Origin: Diogma glabrata
Taxonomy: Eukaryota; Arthropoda; Insecta; Diptera; Cylindrotomidae
NCBI GenBank assembly: GCA_963693315.1
Contig: OY856186.1
Location: 135,906,396-135,970,395 of the forward strand
Reading direction: 5' to 3'
DNA: 64,000 nt
This document shows positions 1 through 12,508 of this stretch, in pieces. The notes under the pieces were generated by a model that had not been told where the DNA came from, ran no database searches, and worked only from the letters and a program-made list of their open reading frames with translations. The translations under genes and the position numbers were made by a program. Numbering within the stretch: the first letter of the stretch is position 1; each line of letters starts with the position of its first letter.

Positions 1-900
1 ATATTATCCAAAAACTAATCAGTTCTTTTTTACTTAAATCTCCATCTTTTTCCAAAGTGTCATTAAAATAAATTAATGAACGAAGTCTGTATGCTTTCAA
101 CAAACTTAAAAAACAAAGTGTGAAAAGTCAGCATTTGTATGGTAGACCCCCCACCACTTTGATCAATGTGTCCCAAAACATGATAATTTTGTTTTCACAC
201 TAATTGAAACCCTATTCCATAAGTTTCATCATAATCACTTCATTATTGTAGGCTGTAGTGTGCATAAAGACACTGAAAAAACTTCAAAAAAGTACAAAAA
301 AATGTTTTTACCGGAAGTGAAAAAACGGAAGTTGGGATGCAGAACTATTTTAAACCGTACTACATACTCATGTACCAAGTTTCATCCAATTCGCTTATCA
401 GGTACAGAAGTTATAGAGCTTTCAAAAAAACAGGTGCTCCAGGGACCCCCACCACTTTGTTCACTATCGCTCAAAAACTAATCAGTTCTTTGTCATACAT
501 GTTTGCGTCTTTTTCCAAAGTGTCATCAAAATTCATTCACGAATGAATGTTTTATGCTCCCAACAAAAATAAAAACTTTGGAAAAAACCACCTGTTGTAT
601 GGTGGACCCCCAACCCTTTATCCAATGTGCTCCAAAAGCTGATAAAATCTTTCTCGTGTTATTGAAAAGCTTTTCGCAACGTTTCATGAAAATCGATCGG
701 TAATTGTAGGCTACAGTAGGGATAAATACCTGATTCAAACTTAGAGGTGTTCGGGAGACCCCCCGCCATTTTGTCCAAATTTGAAATGAATCCAGATCTT
801 CCATTTTAAAGTGAACCTGTATCATTTGCCAAAGTTTCATCAAGATCCTATGCAGAAAACTCAAAGGACATGCATTTTTATCTTCCAATACAAAAACTCA
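1..900. repeat. Degenerate ~150-bp tandem repeat array
   Basis: A GACCCCC(A)CCACTTTG-like block recurs near 144, 443, 602 and 752, each followed by a CCAAAA.CT.AT block and then a CCAAAGT(T)TCATCAAAAT block. Spacing is about 150-158 bp, or twice that where one unit has decayed. The array continues past the left edge of the window. Several short overlapping reading frames run through it in different frames, as expected for a repeat. Family unknown. Confidence 0.6.
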
Positions 901-1034
901 AAATTCTGTGAATTATAACAACTTTGTGAACTGATTATTTTATATGTTGGATAGTAATACTTAAACAATTAATCTATGAAAAAATTAAATTACTAACTCA
1001 ATTCTTGCTTGTGTAGGAAATATTCAAAATTTTC

Positions 1035-2183
1035 GTTGCGGGTGTGACACCCCGTTGCGGGTGTGACATGTATGACCGGTGAAATAGACAAAACAGATTA
1101 ATTTTTAATTAACATATTATAAAAAGTTAATTAACATATTATAATTACATATTATTAAATACATTAATAATATCAGATCAATCAAATAAATTTCATCTCT
1201 AATCTTGAATTAATAATTTCAAACAAATTCTGTTATGTGCACTTTCTTTTTTCAGTGCTACATTAATTGTTCCTACATTAGTCGGAACAAAATGATGTAC
1301 AGATTGTATGTTTGGTACTGATTTGACTTTGTCCAAGCGTTCATCGAGCATTTTCACAACTTCTTTTGAAATTTCACCTTCAGGAGAATAAATTAATTTT
1401 ATTTTTTTAAGAACTTTTTCTGCACACATGGCTAAATCTGATGCTAAATTAATTGTTGCAGAGCGTTGAAGCACAGCTAGCGATACCATTTTATTTGCAA
1501 CTGCACCGACGCCATCCACAGCTCCTTTACCGTGCGATATTGCAAAATAAGACCTTGTGATTTTTATGTCATAGTCTTCTTGAATGTATGACATGAACAA
1601 CATATTGTACCTATTTTTGAATTGGGCTGCACAACCATCGGAAAAGACATGTAGAGTTTCTAAGTTATGTAGAGTTTTAATGTCTTTGATTAAAGTGTCC
1701 AAATATCCCTTTGATTAAAGTGCCCGCACTGCATATTTCCCGTGCTTTAAATTGTCTAATACAATGATATATGATTGGTCCTTCTCCTTATCAAAGTATG
1801 TGGCAACGGCAGTAAATATAATAACTTGCGTATGTGCCCAATGAGCAGCTTGAATTTCATCTTGTATGACAGTGGAATAATTTTCGCAAAATCAACCTGT
1901 AAAGCGATTTCACCTTCTGCTAAAACTTTCATGTTTTGATGATTTGTTGTTGTTTTCATAATATTGATTTTTTTTTCGTGTTAAATAAATAAACAAACGA
2001 TATCGTAAACACAAAATGAAAATAGTTAGTGCTGCCCTCTATATGCTTTCCAGCATGCTATTCTTACATAAATTTACATAAAATTTGTGTAGATTACATT
2101 TTTGTAATCAATTGCAAAAGATGTTGCGGGTGTGACTTTAATTAAATGTCACGCCCGCAACAGGAACATGTCACACCCGCAAC
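1035..2183. mobile_element. Candidate DNA transposon bounded by GC-rich boxes
   Basis: The 14-mer GTTGCGGGTGTGAC occurs twice in direct orientation at 1035 and 1054. At the other side it occurs at 2123, and inverted at 2148 (one change) and 2170. These GC-rich boxes stand out in AT-rich DNA and bracket a decayed transposase-like reading frame. This fits subterminal repeats of a DNA transposon. No target duplication was identified, so the outer boundaries are uncertain. Confidence 0.4.
1199..1959 (-). pseudogene. Decayed transposase-like protein of unknown family
   Basis: The last 168 codons (1702 to 1199) are open. Upstream the same protein continues with one in-frame TAA near 1715 and a one-base frameshift near 1890, so it is not functional. 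Visible motifs, in order, are LQVDFA followed after the frameshift by NYSTVIQDEIQAAHW, then VFSDGCAAQFKNRYN, then ISHGKGAVDGVG. I recognise this motif series from uncharacterised insect and cnidarian proteins. The spaced acidic residues (VDF, SDG, VDG) suggest an RNase H-like nuclease or transposase fold, which is inference only. GC-rich boxes flank it on both sides, supporting a mobile origin. It could also be a decayed host gene. Confidence 0.5.
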
Positions 2184-3516
<1,333 letters not shown>

Positions 3517-3556
3517 TCAATTGTGTCGACTGTCGGCACTTGGCGAAACATTTTAA

Positions 3557-3915
<359 letters not shown>

Positions 3916-3944
3916 GATACATATTTTTGTTTTAACTATTGGAA

Positions 3945-4017
3945 CAAACTTTTTAATCGGTATGTGATATCTCACGGTAACTCGTATGTCAAAACGGTAA
4001 CTCGTTGTCACACGTGG
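3945..4017. repeat. Dispersed repeat, GTGATATCTCACG family
   Basis: TGTGATATCTCACGGTAACTCGTATGTCA and the following GTTGTCACAC match blocks at 42308-42390 and 55550-55625. A shorter AGTTAACTCGTAAGTCAGC match lies near 60655. Non-coding dispersed repeat of unknown class. Confidence 0.5.
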
Positions 4018-4498
4018 ATAAAAAATTAACATACACAAATCATATTAGCAACAACAAATCTTTGTGTGAAACGTTTGTGATTCATGTTAAATCCCTATTT
4101 CACAACACTTTTTATTTAAAAAAAATAAATAAGCAAAATGTTTCAAAAAATCATTGTGTTACAGATTTAAAAATATGAAGGGGCTGAAATCTCACAGCAC
4201 TTAGATATCAAGACATCGGTCTGGGTTAAGGATTTTGATATACTTTTCGGCAAAAAACTTTTATGAAGACATTGCTTTTAGTTATGGGCAGCGATGTACA
4301 TATATCAAACACAAAACTCTTAAAACAAGTATTTTATCTCTGTTTAGAAATTTATTACAAAACTAACACGAAACATCAATACGTTGCCGGAAAATTATAA
4401 CAGATCATAAATTAACATAATTTAGTGAAAAGATGATACACTCAGCCAACTACTCAAAAACCTCTCTCTATTTAGCATTTCGAGAAAATATTACAAAA
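4018..4498. other. AT-rich stretch, nothing recognised
   Basis: No reading frame or repeat structure that I can support. Confidence 0.5.
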
Positions 4499-4750
4499 TC
4501 AAAAATTCAGATTTCTTTCAAAATCCCAAAAATATTCTAAAAATTATAATAAAATCAAAAATTTAAACTATTTTTCAAAATTCTAAAAAAATTCTAAAAA
4601 TTACTACATAATCAAAAGTTGAAACTTTTTTCAAAATTCTAAAAATATTGCAAAAATTATATAAAACCAAAAATACAAACTTTTTGCAAAATTCCAAAAA
4701 TATTCCAAAAATTATAAAATTATATATCAAAAATTCTAACTTTTTCCAAG
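4499..4750. repeat. 57-bp minisatellite, about 4.4 units
   Basis: Units begin near 4499, 4554, 4611, 4668 and 4727. Each reads roughly TCAAAAATT.AAACTTTTT, then TCAAAATTCTAAAAATATTC, then AAAAATTATA. Units are imperfect. The minus-strand frame across it (IFGIFLEF, IFRIFLEF) is only the translated repeat. Confidence 0.75.
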
Positions 4751-5094
4751 ATGATTCACACAAAAAATTTCTCAATAAACGCCCTAGTACTAGTAATTAC
4801 AACTTTTTAATAAACGACATTTAATTTGCAACAACTTGATATGTTCTAACTGTTCCCATAAGTTGGGAGTAGTTGAAGTTGGATAGAATTTCATGTTCAA
4901 TTTCATGCTCAATTACATTTCATGTCATACAAATAACTAATTTCATTCGTACAGTTATCGAACATATCGTCCTTTCGGCTCTTACCATTGAGTATACCTA
5001 TTTTTGAAACAAAAGGTTTTGAAATCCCCCAGGTTTTCTAGATTTAGCTGGTTGTGATGGCCGGTTGGCAGGCAGACATATATACATTTTTTTT
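4751..5094. other. AT-rich stretch, nothing recognised
   Basis: No supportable gene. It leads into a dispersed repeat near 5095. Confidence 0.5.
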
Positions 5095-5190
5095 CCTTTT
5101 TTAGAATCGGTATGACACAAAACCTCGAGAAATGCCAAAAACGGGGGGGGTAAGAATTTCACTTCTGGCTCGAGAATGTCTTTTAGACCG
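5095..5190. repeat. Dispersed repeat, copy 1
   Basis: Contains TCGAGAAATGCCAAAAACGG, then a G-run, then GTAAGAATTTCACTTCTGGC. A diverged copy lies at 56218-56305 in the same orientation. The minus strand gives a short frame with EVKFLPPPFLAFLEV, which the second copy partly preserves. This hints at an old coding repeat, but I cannot name it. Confidence 0.5.
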
Positions 5191-5426
5191 TAGTAACTTT
5201 CAGACCGAAGTAATAGCTTGTAGTTTTGGCTGGACTGCAATATGTGGATCTTGATTTTGACATGCTTTGTTTAGAAGAAACCAAAGTTGATGTTCACAAA
5301 TTTGATAGTAAATTGGTTGCAACATCAAATAAATATCTATTGAAATAAAATATCGATTCATTAGAAAGTTTCAATGCTGAAACTAAAAAATCTATATTCA
5401 CACAAACTTTCATCCGAGAAGCAACA

Positions 5427-5565
5427 AATAGTATATTAAGAAACTAGTTTCATAATCGACGATTTTATCGCACGCAATCTGCTTAGAAAACGGCCCGCGC
5501 AGAGTGGAGTTTTCTAAAGGATAAGTGCGATAAAACATCTTATGAAACGAGTTTTTTATACTATT
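5427..5565. repeat. Long imperfect hairpin with AATAGTAT edges
   Basis: Starts AATAGTAT at 5427 and ends ATACTATT at 5565. The arms pair imperfectly over about 60 nt (TAGTTTCATAA..TTTTATCGCAC against GTGCGATAAAACATCTTATGAAAC) around a GC-rich apex GGCCCGCGCAGAGTGGA. Hairpins at 17782-17915 and 22900-23035 share the edges but have unrelated stems. Confidence 0.6.
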
Positions 5566-5821
5566 TTTTCTATTTTGCATTTTTTGTCTTGAGATTTTAA
5601 AAAATGTGTATTTTATTAAAAAATAGTCAATTTGATATTTTGTTATTATTACTAATTATTTTAATTAATTAAAATATTTAAAACTAATTTAGATATTCTT
5701 ATTAATATTATTTACATAATTATTCGTTTTAATGTTCACTGACGTTTGTATGACCAATGTGACCAACCTTGAAAGAATGCGTATCGAAATGACTTTATTT
5801 TAGACGCAAAATAGAAAAAAA
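5566..5821. other. AT-rich stretch between hairpin and HINE
   Basis: No gene seen. Confidence 0.4.
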
Positions 5822-7149
5822 GTCCAAGCGGCACGTATATCCGCTAGAAATAGGTAGATTTCGGGACCAGACAGCTTTGTGTACAAATAGAATTGGATGT
5901 GTCAGATTAGTTTAAATAAAAAATTTAAGTAGAATAGTCCAAGTCCAGAATAATCCAAAAAATTTATCAAACCAAACTAAATACATTAACGGAAACTACT
6001 TTATCAATGCGAATTCGGAACAGTTTAATTTAATTTGGTTAAAATTACTTTTAATAACATATTAAATCCACCAAAGAGCAAATAAACGTTCTCACAACGT
6101 CCCACCTACAACACCACCACACATAATTTTATAATCTAAAATTGTCAAACAACTTTTACACCTCAAATAATTCAAATATCTACAATTTAGGAAGACTTTT
6201 GCAAATGTGTTATCAATATGCATATAAGAAAATATTCCTTAATTTAAAACAATAATGACTCAGCTTTGTTTTAATTTTTTTTTAATTTTTGCGAAAAAAA
6301 ATAAAAACTCAAAGAAAAAAACAAAAGAAAATTTTTTAAATATTTCTATGGGATATTTTTATATTTTTATGGAAGTTGTTGTTGTAATTGAATGGCATGC
6401 ATTAGGTTTAATGCTAATTACATTGAAACCTCTTGGGTTAGAAAACTGAAAATCTCTGAGGTTATAGTTGAAAAGTTTATCTAAAAGTTAGTATGAATTT
6501 AAACAACATAAACTCAAAAATGAGGAAGGCATGGCCGTTTGCGTTTGTTTTCGTTCTAACAGCCCTGGTGTCTCAACCTCTAGACTTGAACTAATTTTTT
6601 TTTAAATTTTGGAAAGATTTATGTTTTAGTTAACGTGTGCATAAATTTTCAAAAGTGAGATTGGCCATTTTCAGCAAAATCAAGGACAATTTATTAAATT
6701 TTTAAAACAGCCGATTTTTCAGGAACCTGGAATGCCAAGGTTGTCATTTGGAAAAAAATGATAGAAATATGTTCAAATATGCAATATTGATAAATTTTAT
6801 TAAAATATTATGATTCAAACGGAAGTTATAGCGCCCTAGATTATTAGACTTTTTTGGCTCTAGCCCCTTAACCTGTACGCGGATATGTGCAGTTCGCGAA
6901 CTTGTCCAAGAAATTTTTTGCCGCAACGTATACAGAAAAAATTTTCGTTGTAGGTCAAGAAATGCGATCGTGAGAGTGCCGGTAAATTCCGTTATAGCTC
7001 ATATCGTTATATATATATATGAATTTTTCTTTTGTTTTTCCGTCTCCGCTTCTCCAAAATTTTTCCGAAATTCCGAGATGAAGCTCATTGCAATAGGTAG
7101 ATTTTTATATGAAATCTACCTAATAGATTTTTATATGAAATCTACCTAA
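5822..7149 (+). mobile_element. HINE/DINE-1-like Helentron, copy 1
   Basis: Starts GTCCAAGCGGCACGTATATC, the same start as the element at 46841 and, diverged, 38095. A subterminal AGGTAGATTTC (5852-5862) is the inverse of GAAATCTACCT at the 3' end, where GGTAGATTTTTATATGAAATCTACC forms a hairpin followed by TAA. The hairpin unit is duplicated at 7095-7148. A short (TA)n lies at 7009-7021. A 5' subterminal repeat, an internal microsatellite and a 3' hairpin form the known layout of Helentron-associated elements. It is non-coding and depends on a helper in trans. One central unit of the ~330-bp type is present. Confidence 0.65.
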
Positions 7150-7870
7150 AAGCTTTTATATAACATCAAAAATTTAAATCAATCAAATTTTATTTAACTT
7201 TTTTTCAACTTGAATCTCCATAGCTGGTAACATTCTATTCTAACATAAAAATTCTATTAAACTAAGCAACCGAAGTCAATTTCTACAGTCTGGAAAAATG
7301 AAACTGCTTCTTGTATTTAGTAAGGTTTCATAAACAGGCTAAAATTATTTTAGTTTTTATGGTTGCAAAACTAAAATGAAATAAAATGAAATCTTTTTAA
7401 GTTTTTTTTTATTATAAGTATATTAGTTTTTGTTGTACTAAAGTTTTTCATGTTCAACTAAATTGTGAGGTGCTAGGGAGTTTATAAAATAAAATAAGAA
7501 TAAGGGTAAACGGTGAAAAAAATGGAAAGCAAATTTTCATACTTAAAAACATTGCAAACCGATGTATAAATTTTATATTAATGCAGGCGCGCACACCTCT
7601 AACCGATCATTTTTCAATATACATTTTAGTTGATTAGTATGTTTAGTTCAAGTGGTTGTGAATAGCCATCTATTTAAATTCCAATAAGTTCTTTCCCTGA
7701 TATCTGAGATTACGGCATGTAGATAAGAAATGTTTACATTATTTTTGCATCCCAATCCCAACTTTCGTTTTGTCACTTCCGGGGAGCATAATTATTATGC
7801 TGTCGTACTTAGGTTAAGCTTATATGAAATGTTTACTTTATGGTGGTTTTAAACAAACCGGTGGAGTGGC
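7150..7870. other. AT-rich flank of LTR element
   Basis: No gene recognised. The last four bases, TGGC (7867-7870), are the left target-site duplication of the LTR retrotransposon. Confidence 0.6.
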
Positions 7871-8177
7871 TGTTTTGTCCATGTTTTGGACTTTGAATGT
7901 TCCTAAGGGTATTCATTTAATAAAAAACGCTAGCACTACTGTTACAACATTTATTATATATTTAATATTGGTTCACTATAACGAATACATTTATGTAGTT
8001 CTTTATTGAACTCCTATGCACTACTGTGTTATTTTTATATCTGTTTTAATTTAGTTTTATTATTTTATATTGAAATGCGCTGACGGAGCAGCTTGATATT
8101 TGATATATAAAATAACGATGAAATGCTTATACAGCATTTCATGTATTGGATACAGTGATACCCTTATGATCACTACA
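7871..8177 (-). repeat. 3' LTR
   Basis: On the plus strand it runs TGTTTTGTCCATG to GATCACTACA. It matches the other LTR over all 307 positions except one. The polypurine tract adjoins it at 8178. Confidence 0.96.
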
Positions 8178-8189
8178 CCTCCCTTTTTA
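8178..8189 (-). other. Polypurine tract
   Basis: The minus strand reads AAAAAGGGAGG immediately upstream of the 3' LTR. This is the expected plus-strand primer for reverse transcription. Confidence 0.85.
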
Positions 8190-9048
8190 AAAGAATGACG
8201 TACGCGTCATTTAGTATGAGGTTAAACTGTTACTAATTAGGTTTAAGAATTTTGATTCGTTACCAATTCAGAAATATTCTGGGCCCTAGACATTTCTAAA
8301 TTCGTAAGTACTCTACTTGACATTAATTTAATTCAATCACACTTATACAATTTTAGTTGATATTTGAGAGAAGTTCCCTTTTTTTCTATAATTTTTAAAT
8401 TTATTTTTGTTTAAATTATTTAAATTTTGTTTAATTATTATTTTTTTTTCATTTGGTTTAACATTGAAATGATCTCGGGATACCACCCCTTTTAAAAGTT
8501 TGCGGTGCATTCCTCATTTTTAACAAAATACATATACAAAAAAAATTTAATATCAATTCGATCATTCTTTTCATTTTTTTTTTGAATTACTAGAGTCTTA
8601 AAGTTAACATTCTATAATAGAAAAATTTACTGTAAATTAATATTATTATTAGCAATTATTAAAAATATGAAGCAAACAGTAAGCGTTCTAGCTTAAAAAT
8701 TTTAATTTTTTTCTTTTTCTTTAAATATCTTGTAATAAATTCATAAAGTTTAATTTTAATATATTATATTTGTATCTATTCATATATAAAAAAATTTAAT
8801 TATATGTTTTTGAAATTATCTTTATATATTTTATAAACTTATATAAAATTAATAATATATTTTTTTTTCAAATTATTATGTTTGTATAAAATTAATTATA
8901 TGGAAGCTTTGAGATTCCCTATTTATATAAAATTAGTTAATATTAATTATAATTATTTATTCATAATCATTTATATTCATTTATTCTCTTTTTCTTTTTC
9001 TTTTCCAGTTTTAGCAAAATAATAAGTGTTTGTAATCGATATTCCGGT
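8190..9048 (-). other. 3' non-coding region of LTR element
   Basis: About 860 bp of very AT-rich sequence between the integrase stop and the polypurine tract. No env-like frame is present. Confidence 0.7.
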
Positions 9049-12000
9049 TCATACTTTAAATAAATTATCTTTATGCAAAATTTTTATGCTGTTATTACTT
9101 GTATCTCTTACTTTGACATTGTTGTTTTCCAATAATTCTATAATTTTCCATGGTCCTAAATATCTTTTCTCGAATTTCGTTTTAGTTGTATTATTCAATG
9201 TAACTACCTCGTCACCTATTTTAAAATTTTGTGGTTTTGATTTCTTATCATAAGCTGTTTTCTGCTGCAGTTTAGCAAGGTCTAAAAATTTTCTAGCTTG
9301 TTGACTAGCATATTGGAGTTTGTACTTTAGATTTTTACTGTAATCCTCAAGATTATACACTGGTTCTATATTGGCTGATGTAGGAATTAATTTTGCTTCT
9401 CTGCCGAAAACTAGTTCATACGGTGTATAGCTATGTACTATACTAGGTTGAGTGTTGTAAAAAAATGAATAAATGTTTGACCATTTGTCCCAATCTGCGT
9501 AATAGTCGTTTTTCAAGTAGTTTCTCAGATAGGTGTTAAATTCTCTATGGTTTCGTTCTATTACTCCAAGTGTTTGATGATGATATGCTGTAGACGTAAA
9601 GTGTTGAAAACCCAGCAGGTCTTTTAATCCTGCGAATATCTCATTTACATATTCTGTACCAAGATCTGTTTTTACTATTGTGAAGTTTCCATAGGTTAAT
9701 ATAAAGTTATTAAATATTGTATCTGCTACTGCTTTTGCCGTTTTATCCGGTATTGGTAGAATTACTACGTACTTGGTTAATTCACACTGCAATGTTACTG
9801 CATACTTGTTACCTTGACTGCTTGTTTCTATAGGTCCGATTGTGTCTATCTGTATAGTATGAAAGGGTTCTTCAGGAGTTTTTGTTAATGTTAACTCCTC
9901 TTTGTGATATTGCTTTGCTTTGTTGATTTTGCACTTGTTACAATTTTTAACATAGTCTGCCACTTGCGTTTTTAAGTAAGGCCAGTTGAATTTTTCTGCT
10001 ATTTTCATGTACGTTCTTCTTATACCTGTATGACCTTCTGTGATTGGATCATCGTGATATAACTTGATTATTTTTGCTTTTTCTTCTTCTACACTTATTT
10101 TTACTGGTTTTTTAAAAATGATTATTTTGACGTCATTAAGTACTTTATTACCTAGGTTTATAAATGTTTCTAAATTAATTTTTATAAAAATTCTATCATT
10201 ACGCGCGATTTTTAAACAATATATATTTTTCGTGACGCTGAACTCATTCAGGTCTTTAAACAAACGTTTTAAAAATTCTATTTTTTCATTAATATTCTCA
10301 ATATTTTCCTTATCTTCACTTTCGCGGACATTTAACTTATTAAATTCCTCGTGAAAACTTACGTTATCAATCTCGGTATTTTCGCGACTATCCACCTTAG
10401 TAGATGTCTTATATCCTTGATTATAACAATTATTACTTTCATACAAATTTCTTTCATTTCTTATTAATTTCATTTTATCAATCTCGGCACTTTCGCGACT
10501 ATCCACCTTAGTAGATGTCTTATGTCCTCGATTATAATTATATTTATTTTCATATAGAATTCTTTTATTTTTTATTACTTTTACTTTGATATCATTTTCA
10601 TTTAATTCTGTTATTACTATAGGTATACCTTTTAAATTTCTATTATTAAAATTCTCAATTACTTTACAATTATCATTACTATTTTTTATATTATCATTAA
10701 TTATGTTATTATTTATTGTTTCTACTTTATTTTGAATTCTACTATTGTTACTTTTATCATTAATATTATTAATGTCAGAATTGCTTTTATTATTATTTTC
10801 ATTACTACCTAACTTTTTTGTAGTTGATCTCGTTTGGACCATTCGAATTTCTTTTAGATTATCTATGCTAATTCTAGACAAAGCGTCTGCTACGACGTTT
10901 GCTTCTCCTTTTAAATATTCTATATCAAAATCACATTCCTTTAAATCCAATCTCATTCGAGTTAATTTTGATGATGGATTTTTTAATGAGTACATGTAAA
11001 CTAACGGTTTATGATCTGATTTGATTAGAAATTTTGTACCATATATGTATGGTCGAAAATATCTAACTGCCCAATGTATGGCTGTTAACTCTTTTTCTAT
11101 AGTAGATTTATTTGATTCTCCTTTTGTAAATGCTTTCGATGCAAAAACTATCGGCAAATCGACATTATTATGCGTTTGACTTAAAACAGCTCCACAAGCA
11201 GTGTTGCTTGCATCTGTAGTAATTATAAATTGTTTAGAGAAATCAGGGTATTGTAACATTGGCATTTTTGTTAGGCAATTTTTTATCTTATCAAAAGCTT
11301 GACTTTCTTCTTTTTCCCATTTAAATGTATTATTCTTTCTCGTAAGTTTATTTAATGGACTTGACATATGAGCAAAATTTTTTATAAATCTTCTGTAATA
11401 GTTAGCGAAAGCTACGAAACGTTTAGTTTCATCCGCGTTTTTAGGAATTGGATAATTTTTTAAAATATCAAATTTTGATTTGTCTATTGTTATTCCTTTA
11501 TCTGTGCATGTGTGACCTAAATATGTCACTTCCGTTTTGAAAAAATTACATTTGTCCGGATTCAGCTTTAAATTCTTTTCTCGACATGCTTTGAATACTA
11601 ATTCTAAATTTTGTAAATGATGCTTAACCGAGCACCCGTAGACTATTAAATCGTCCATATAAACGAACGCTCGCATAGGCGATATATTAGCAAAAGCTAA
11701 TGTCATCATCCTTTGGAAAGAGTTTGGACTAATAGATAGTCCGAAAGGTAATCTAGTATACCTATATGAACCTGAATCTGTACTGAACGATGTTATGTTT
11801 CTAGATTTATCGTCCAATGGGATTTGATGAAATCCTGACTGAAGATCTACCACACTGAAATATTTAGCTCTACCCAGCTGATCTAAAATGTCATCAATTC
11901 TTGGTAAAGGAAATTTGTCTGCTATAACTTTTTTGTTAATGTTTCTGAAGTCTACAACAAGACGAAATTTTTTGTTATTGTCATTTGACTTTTTTGGAAC

Positions 12001-12282
12001 AAGAAGAATTGGACTATTGAAGCTTGAAATAGAAGGCTCGATGATATCATTTTCAAGCATTTTAGCTACTTGACTATTGATTTCTTGTTTTTGGGAATGT
12101 GGCAGCCTATAGGACTTAGTATATACTGGAATATCATCCTTAATTTGGATGTTTTGAGTATAAAAGTTATTTACAGTTAGTTTTTCAGAATCACTTGCAA
12201 AAATATCTACATATTGTGAGATAAGCGTTTGTATGTGTCGATTAATATTTGGATCGAAAAAATTTTTATTATGAAATTTATA
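9049..12282 (-). CDS. pol: Pol polyprotein: RT, RNase H, integrase (no protease)
   Basis: Encodes the enzymes that copy and integrate the element. The frame is open from 12282 to the stop near 9049, but its first ATG is at 12060, already inside the RT. The 74 codons above it (including DDIPVYTKSYRLPHSQ) are typical RT N-terminus, so a start codon was probably lost with gag-protease. Numbering from 12060: RT has the catalytic VVDLQSGF Asp near 72 and YMDD at 134-137. RNase H has TTDAS near 281, KEL near 323, SDH near 349 and ADALSR near 391. An Asn-rich linker, partly duplicated, covers about 400-640. Integrase has a zinc-binding H..H..CNKC, then IDTIGP, TDLGTEY and GVIER as D, D, E with 35 residues between the last two, and a C-terminal RYLGPWK (GPY/F-type) module. 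No stop or frameshift is visible. Confidence 0.93.
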   Translation of the reverse strand, partial: YKFHNKNFFDPNINRHIQTLISQYVDIFASDSEKLTVNNFYTQNIQIKDDIPVYTKSYRLPHSQKQEINSQVAKMLENDIIEPSISSFNSPILLVPKKSNDNNKKFRLVVDFRNINKKVIADKFPLPRIDDILDQLGRAKYFSVVDLQSGFHQIPLDDKSRNITSFSTDSGSYRYTRLPFGLSISPNSFQRMMTLAFANISPMRAFVYMDDLIVYGCSVKHHLQNLELVFKACREKNLKLNPDKCNFFKTEVTYLGHTCTDKGITIDKSKFDILKNYPIPKNADETKRFVAFANYYRRFIKNFAHMSSPLNKLTRKNNTFKWEKEESQAFDKIKNCLTKMPMLQYPDFSKQFIITTDASNTACGAVLSQTHNNVDLPIVFASKAFTKGESNKSTIEKELTAIHWAVRYFRPYIYGTKFLIKSDHKPLVYMYSLKNPSSKLTRMRLDLKECDFDIEYLKGEANVVADALSRISIDNLKEIRMVQTRSTTKKLGSNENNNKSNSDINNINDKSNNSRIQNKVETINNNIINDNIKNSNDNCKVIENFNNRNLKGIPIVITELNENDIKVKVIKNKRILYENKYNYNRGHKTSTKVDSRESAEIDKMKLIRNERNLYESNNCYNQGYKTSTKVDSRENTEIDNVSFHEEFNKLNVRESEDKENIENINEKIEFLKRLFKDLNEFSVTKNIYCLKIARNDRIFIKINLETFINLGNKVLNDVKIIIFKKPVKISVEEEKAKIIKLYHDDPITEGHTGIRRTYMKIAEKFNWPYLKTQVADYVKNCNKCKINKAKQYHKEELTLTKTPEEPFHTIQIDTIGPIETSSQGNKYAVTLQCELTKYVVILPIPDKTAKAVADTIFNNFILTYGNFTIVKTDLGTEYVNEIFAGLKDLLGFQHFTSTAYHHQTLGVIERNHREFNTYLRNYLKNDYYADWDKWSNIYSFFYNTQPSIVHSYTPYELVFGREAKLIPTSANIEPVYNLEDYSKNLKYKLQYASQQARKFLDLAKLQQKTAYDKKSKPQNFKIGDEVVTLNNTTKTKFEKRYLGPWKIIELLENNNVKVRDTSNNSIKILHKDNLFKV
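10385..10540 (-). repeat. Tandem duplication in pol linker
   Basis: The block encoding KTSTKVDSRE with its flanking residues occurs twice about 39 codons apart (DNA CTATCCACCTTAGTAGATGT at about 10387 and 10498). The flanks (RILYEN.YNYN and RNLYESN.CYN) are also similar. It lies between RNase H and integrase, in a region without catalytic residues. Confidence 0.8.
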
Positions 12283-12490
12283 TTACAAAAATTTTTATTT
12301 AATTTTTATTTCTCGGAAAAACTCACTTATCAAAAATTTACTTTAATAAAAAAATTTGTTTAAATTTACTTTAAAAAAAAAAGACTTTAACACTAAAGTT
12401 TTGATACACATATTACTGCACTAATACACCAAATAATGAAATTTCTACTCACAGTTTTTTCCGATGGTCAATTCCTGGGAATCAGACAGG
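12283..12490 (-). other. Leader remnant; gag and protease missing
   Basis: About 200 bp of AT-rich sequence between the primer site and the open RT frame. An intact element of this lineage would carry gag and protease here. An internal deletion removed them. Confidence 0.8.
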
Positions 12491-12508
12491 AATCTGTCAC
12501 GGTCGCCA
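12491..12508 (-). promoter_or_regulatory. tRNA primer-binding site (tRNA-Arg type)
   Basis: Directly after the 5' LTR, the minus strand reads TGGCGACCGTGACAG. Its complement ends in GGTCGCCA, i.e. a tRNA 3' end with CCA. From memory this matches the tRNA-Arg primer site of the mdg1/412 lineage. Confidence 0.88.

Noticed and set aside
260..888. Several overlapping 60-120-codon frames in different phases
   Set aside because: They run through a tandem repeat array, overlap each other and share no conserved domain.
8190..9048. Possible env gene downstream of pol
   Set aside because: The region is AT-rich with stops in all frames and shows no envelope-like frame.
10064..10999. Plus-strand hydrophobic frames of 84-96 codons
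   Set aside because: Shadows of the Asn/Lys-rich pol linker on the minus strand.
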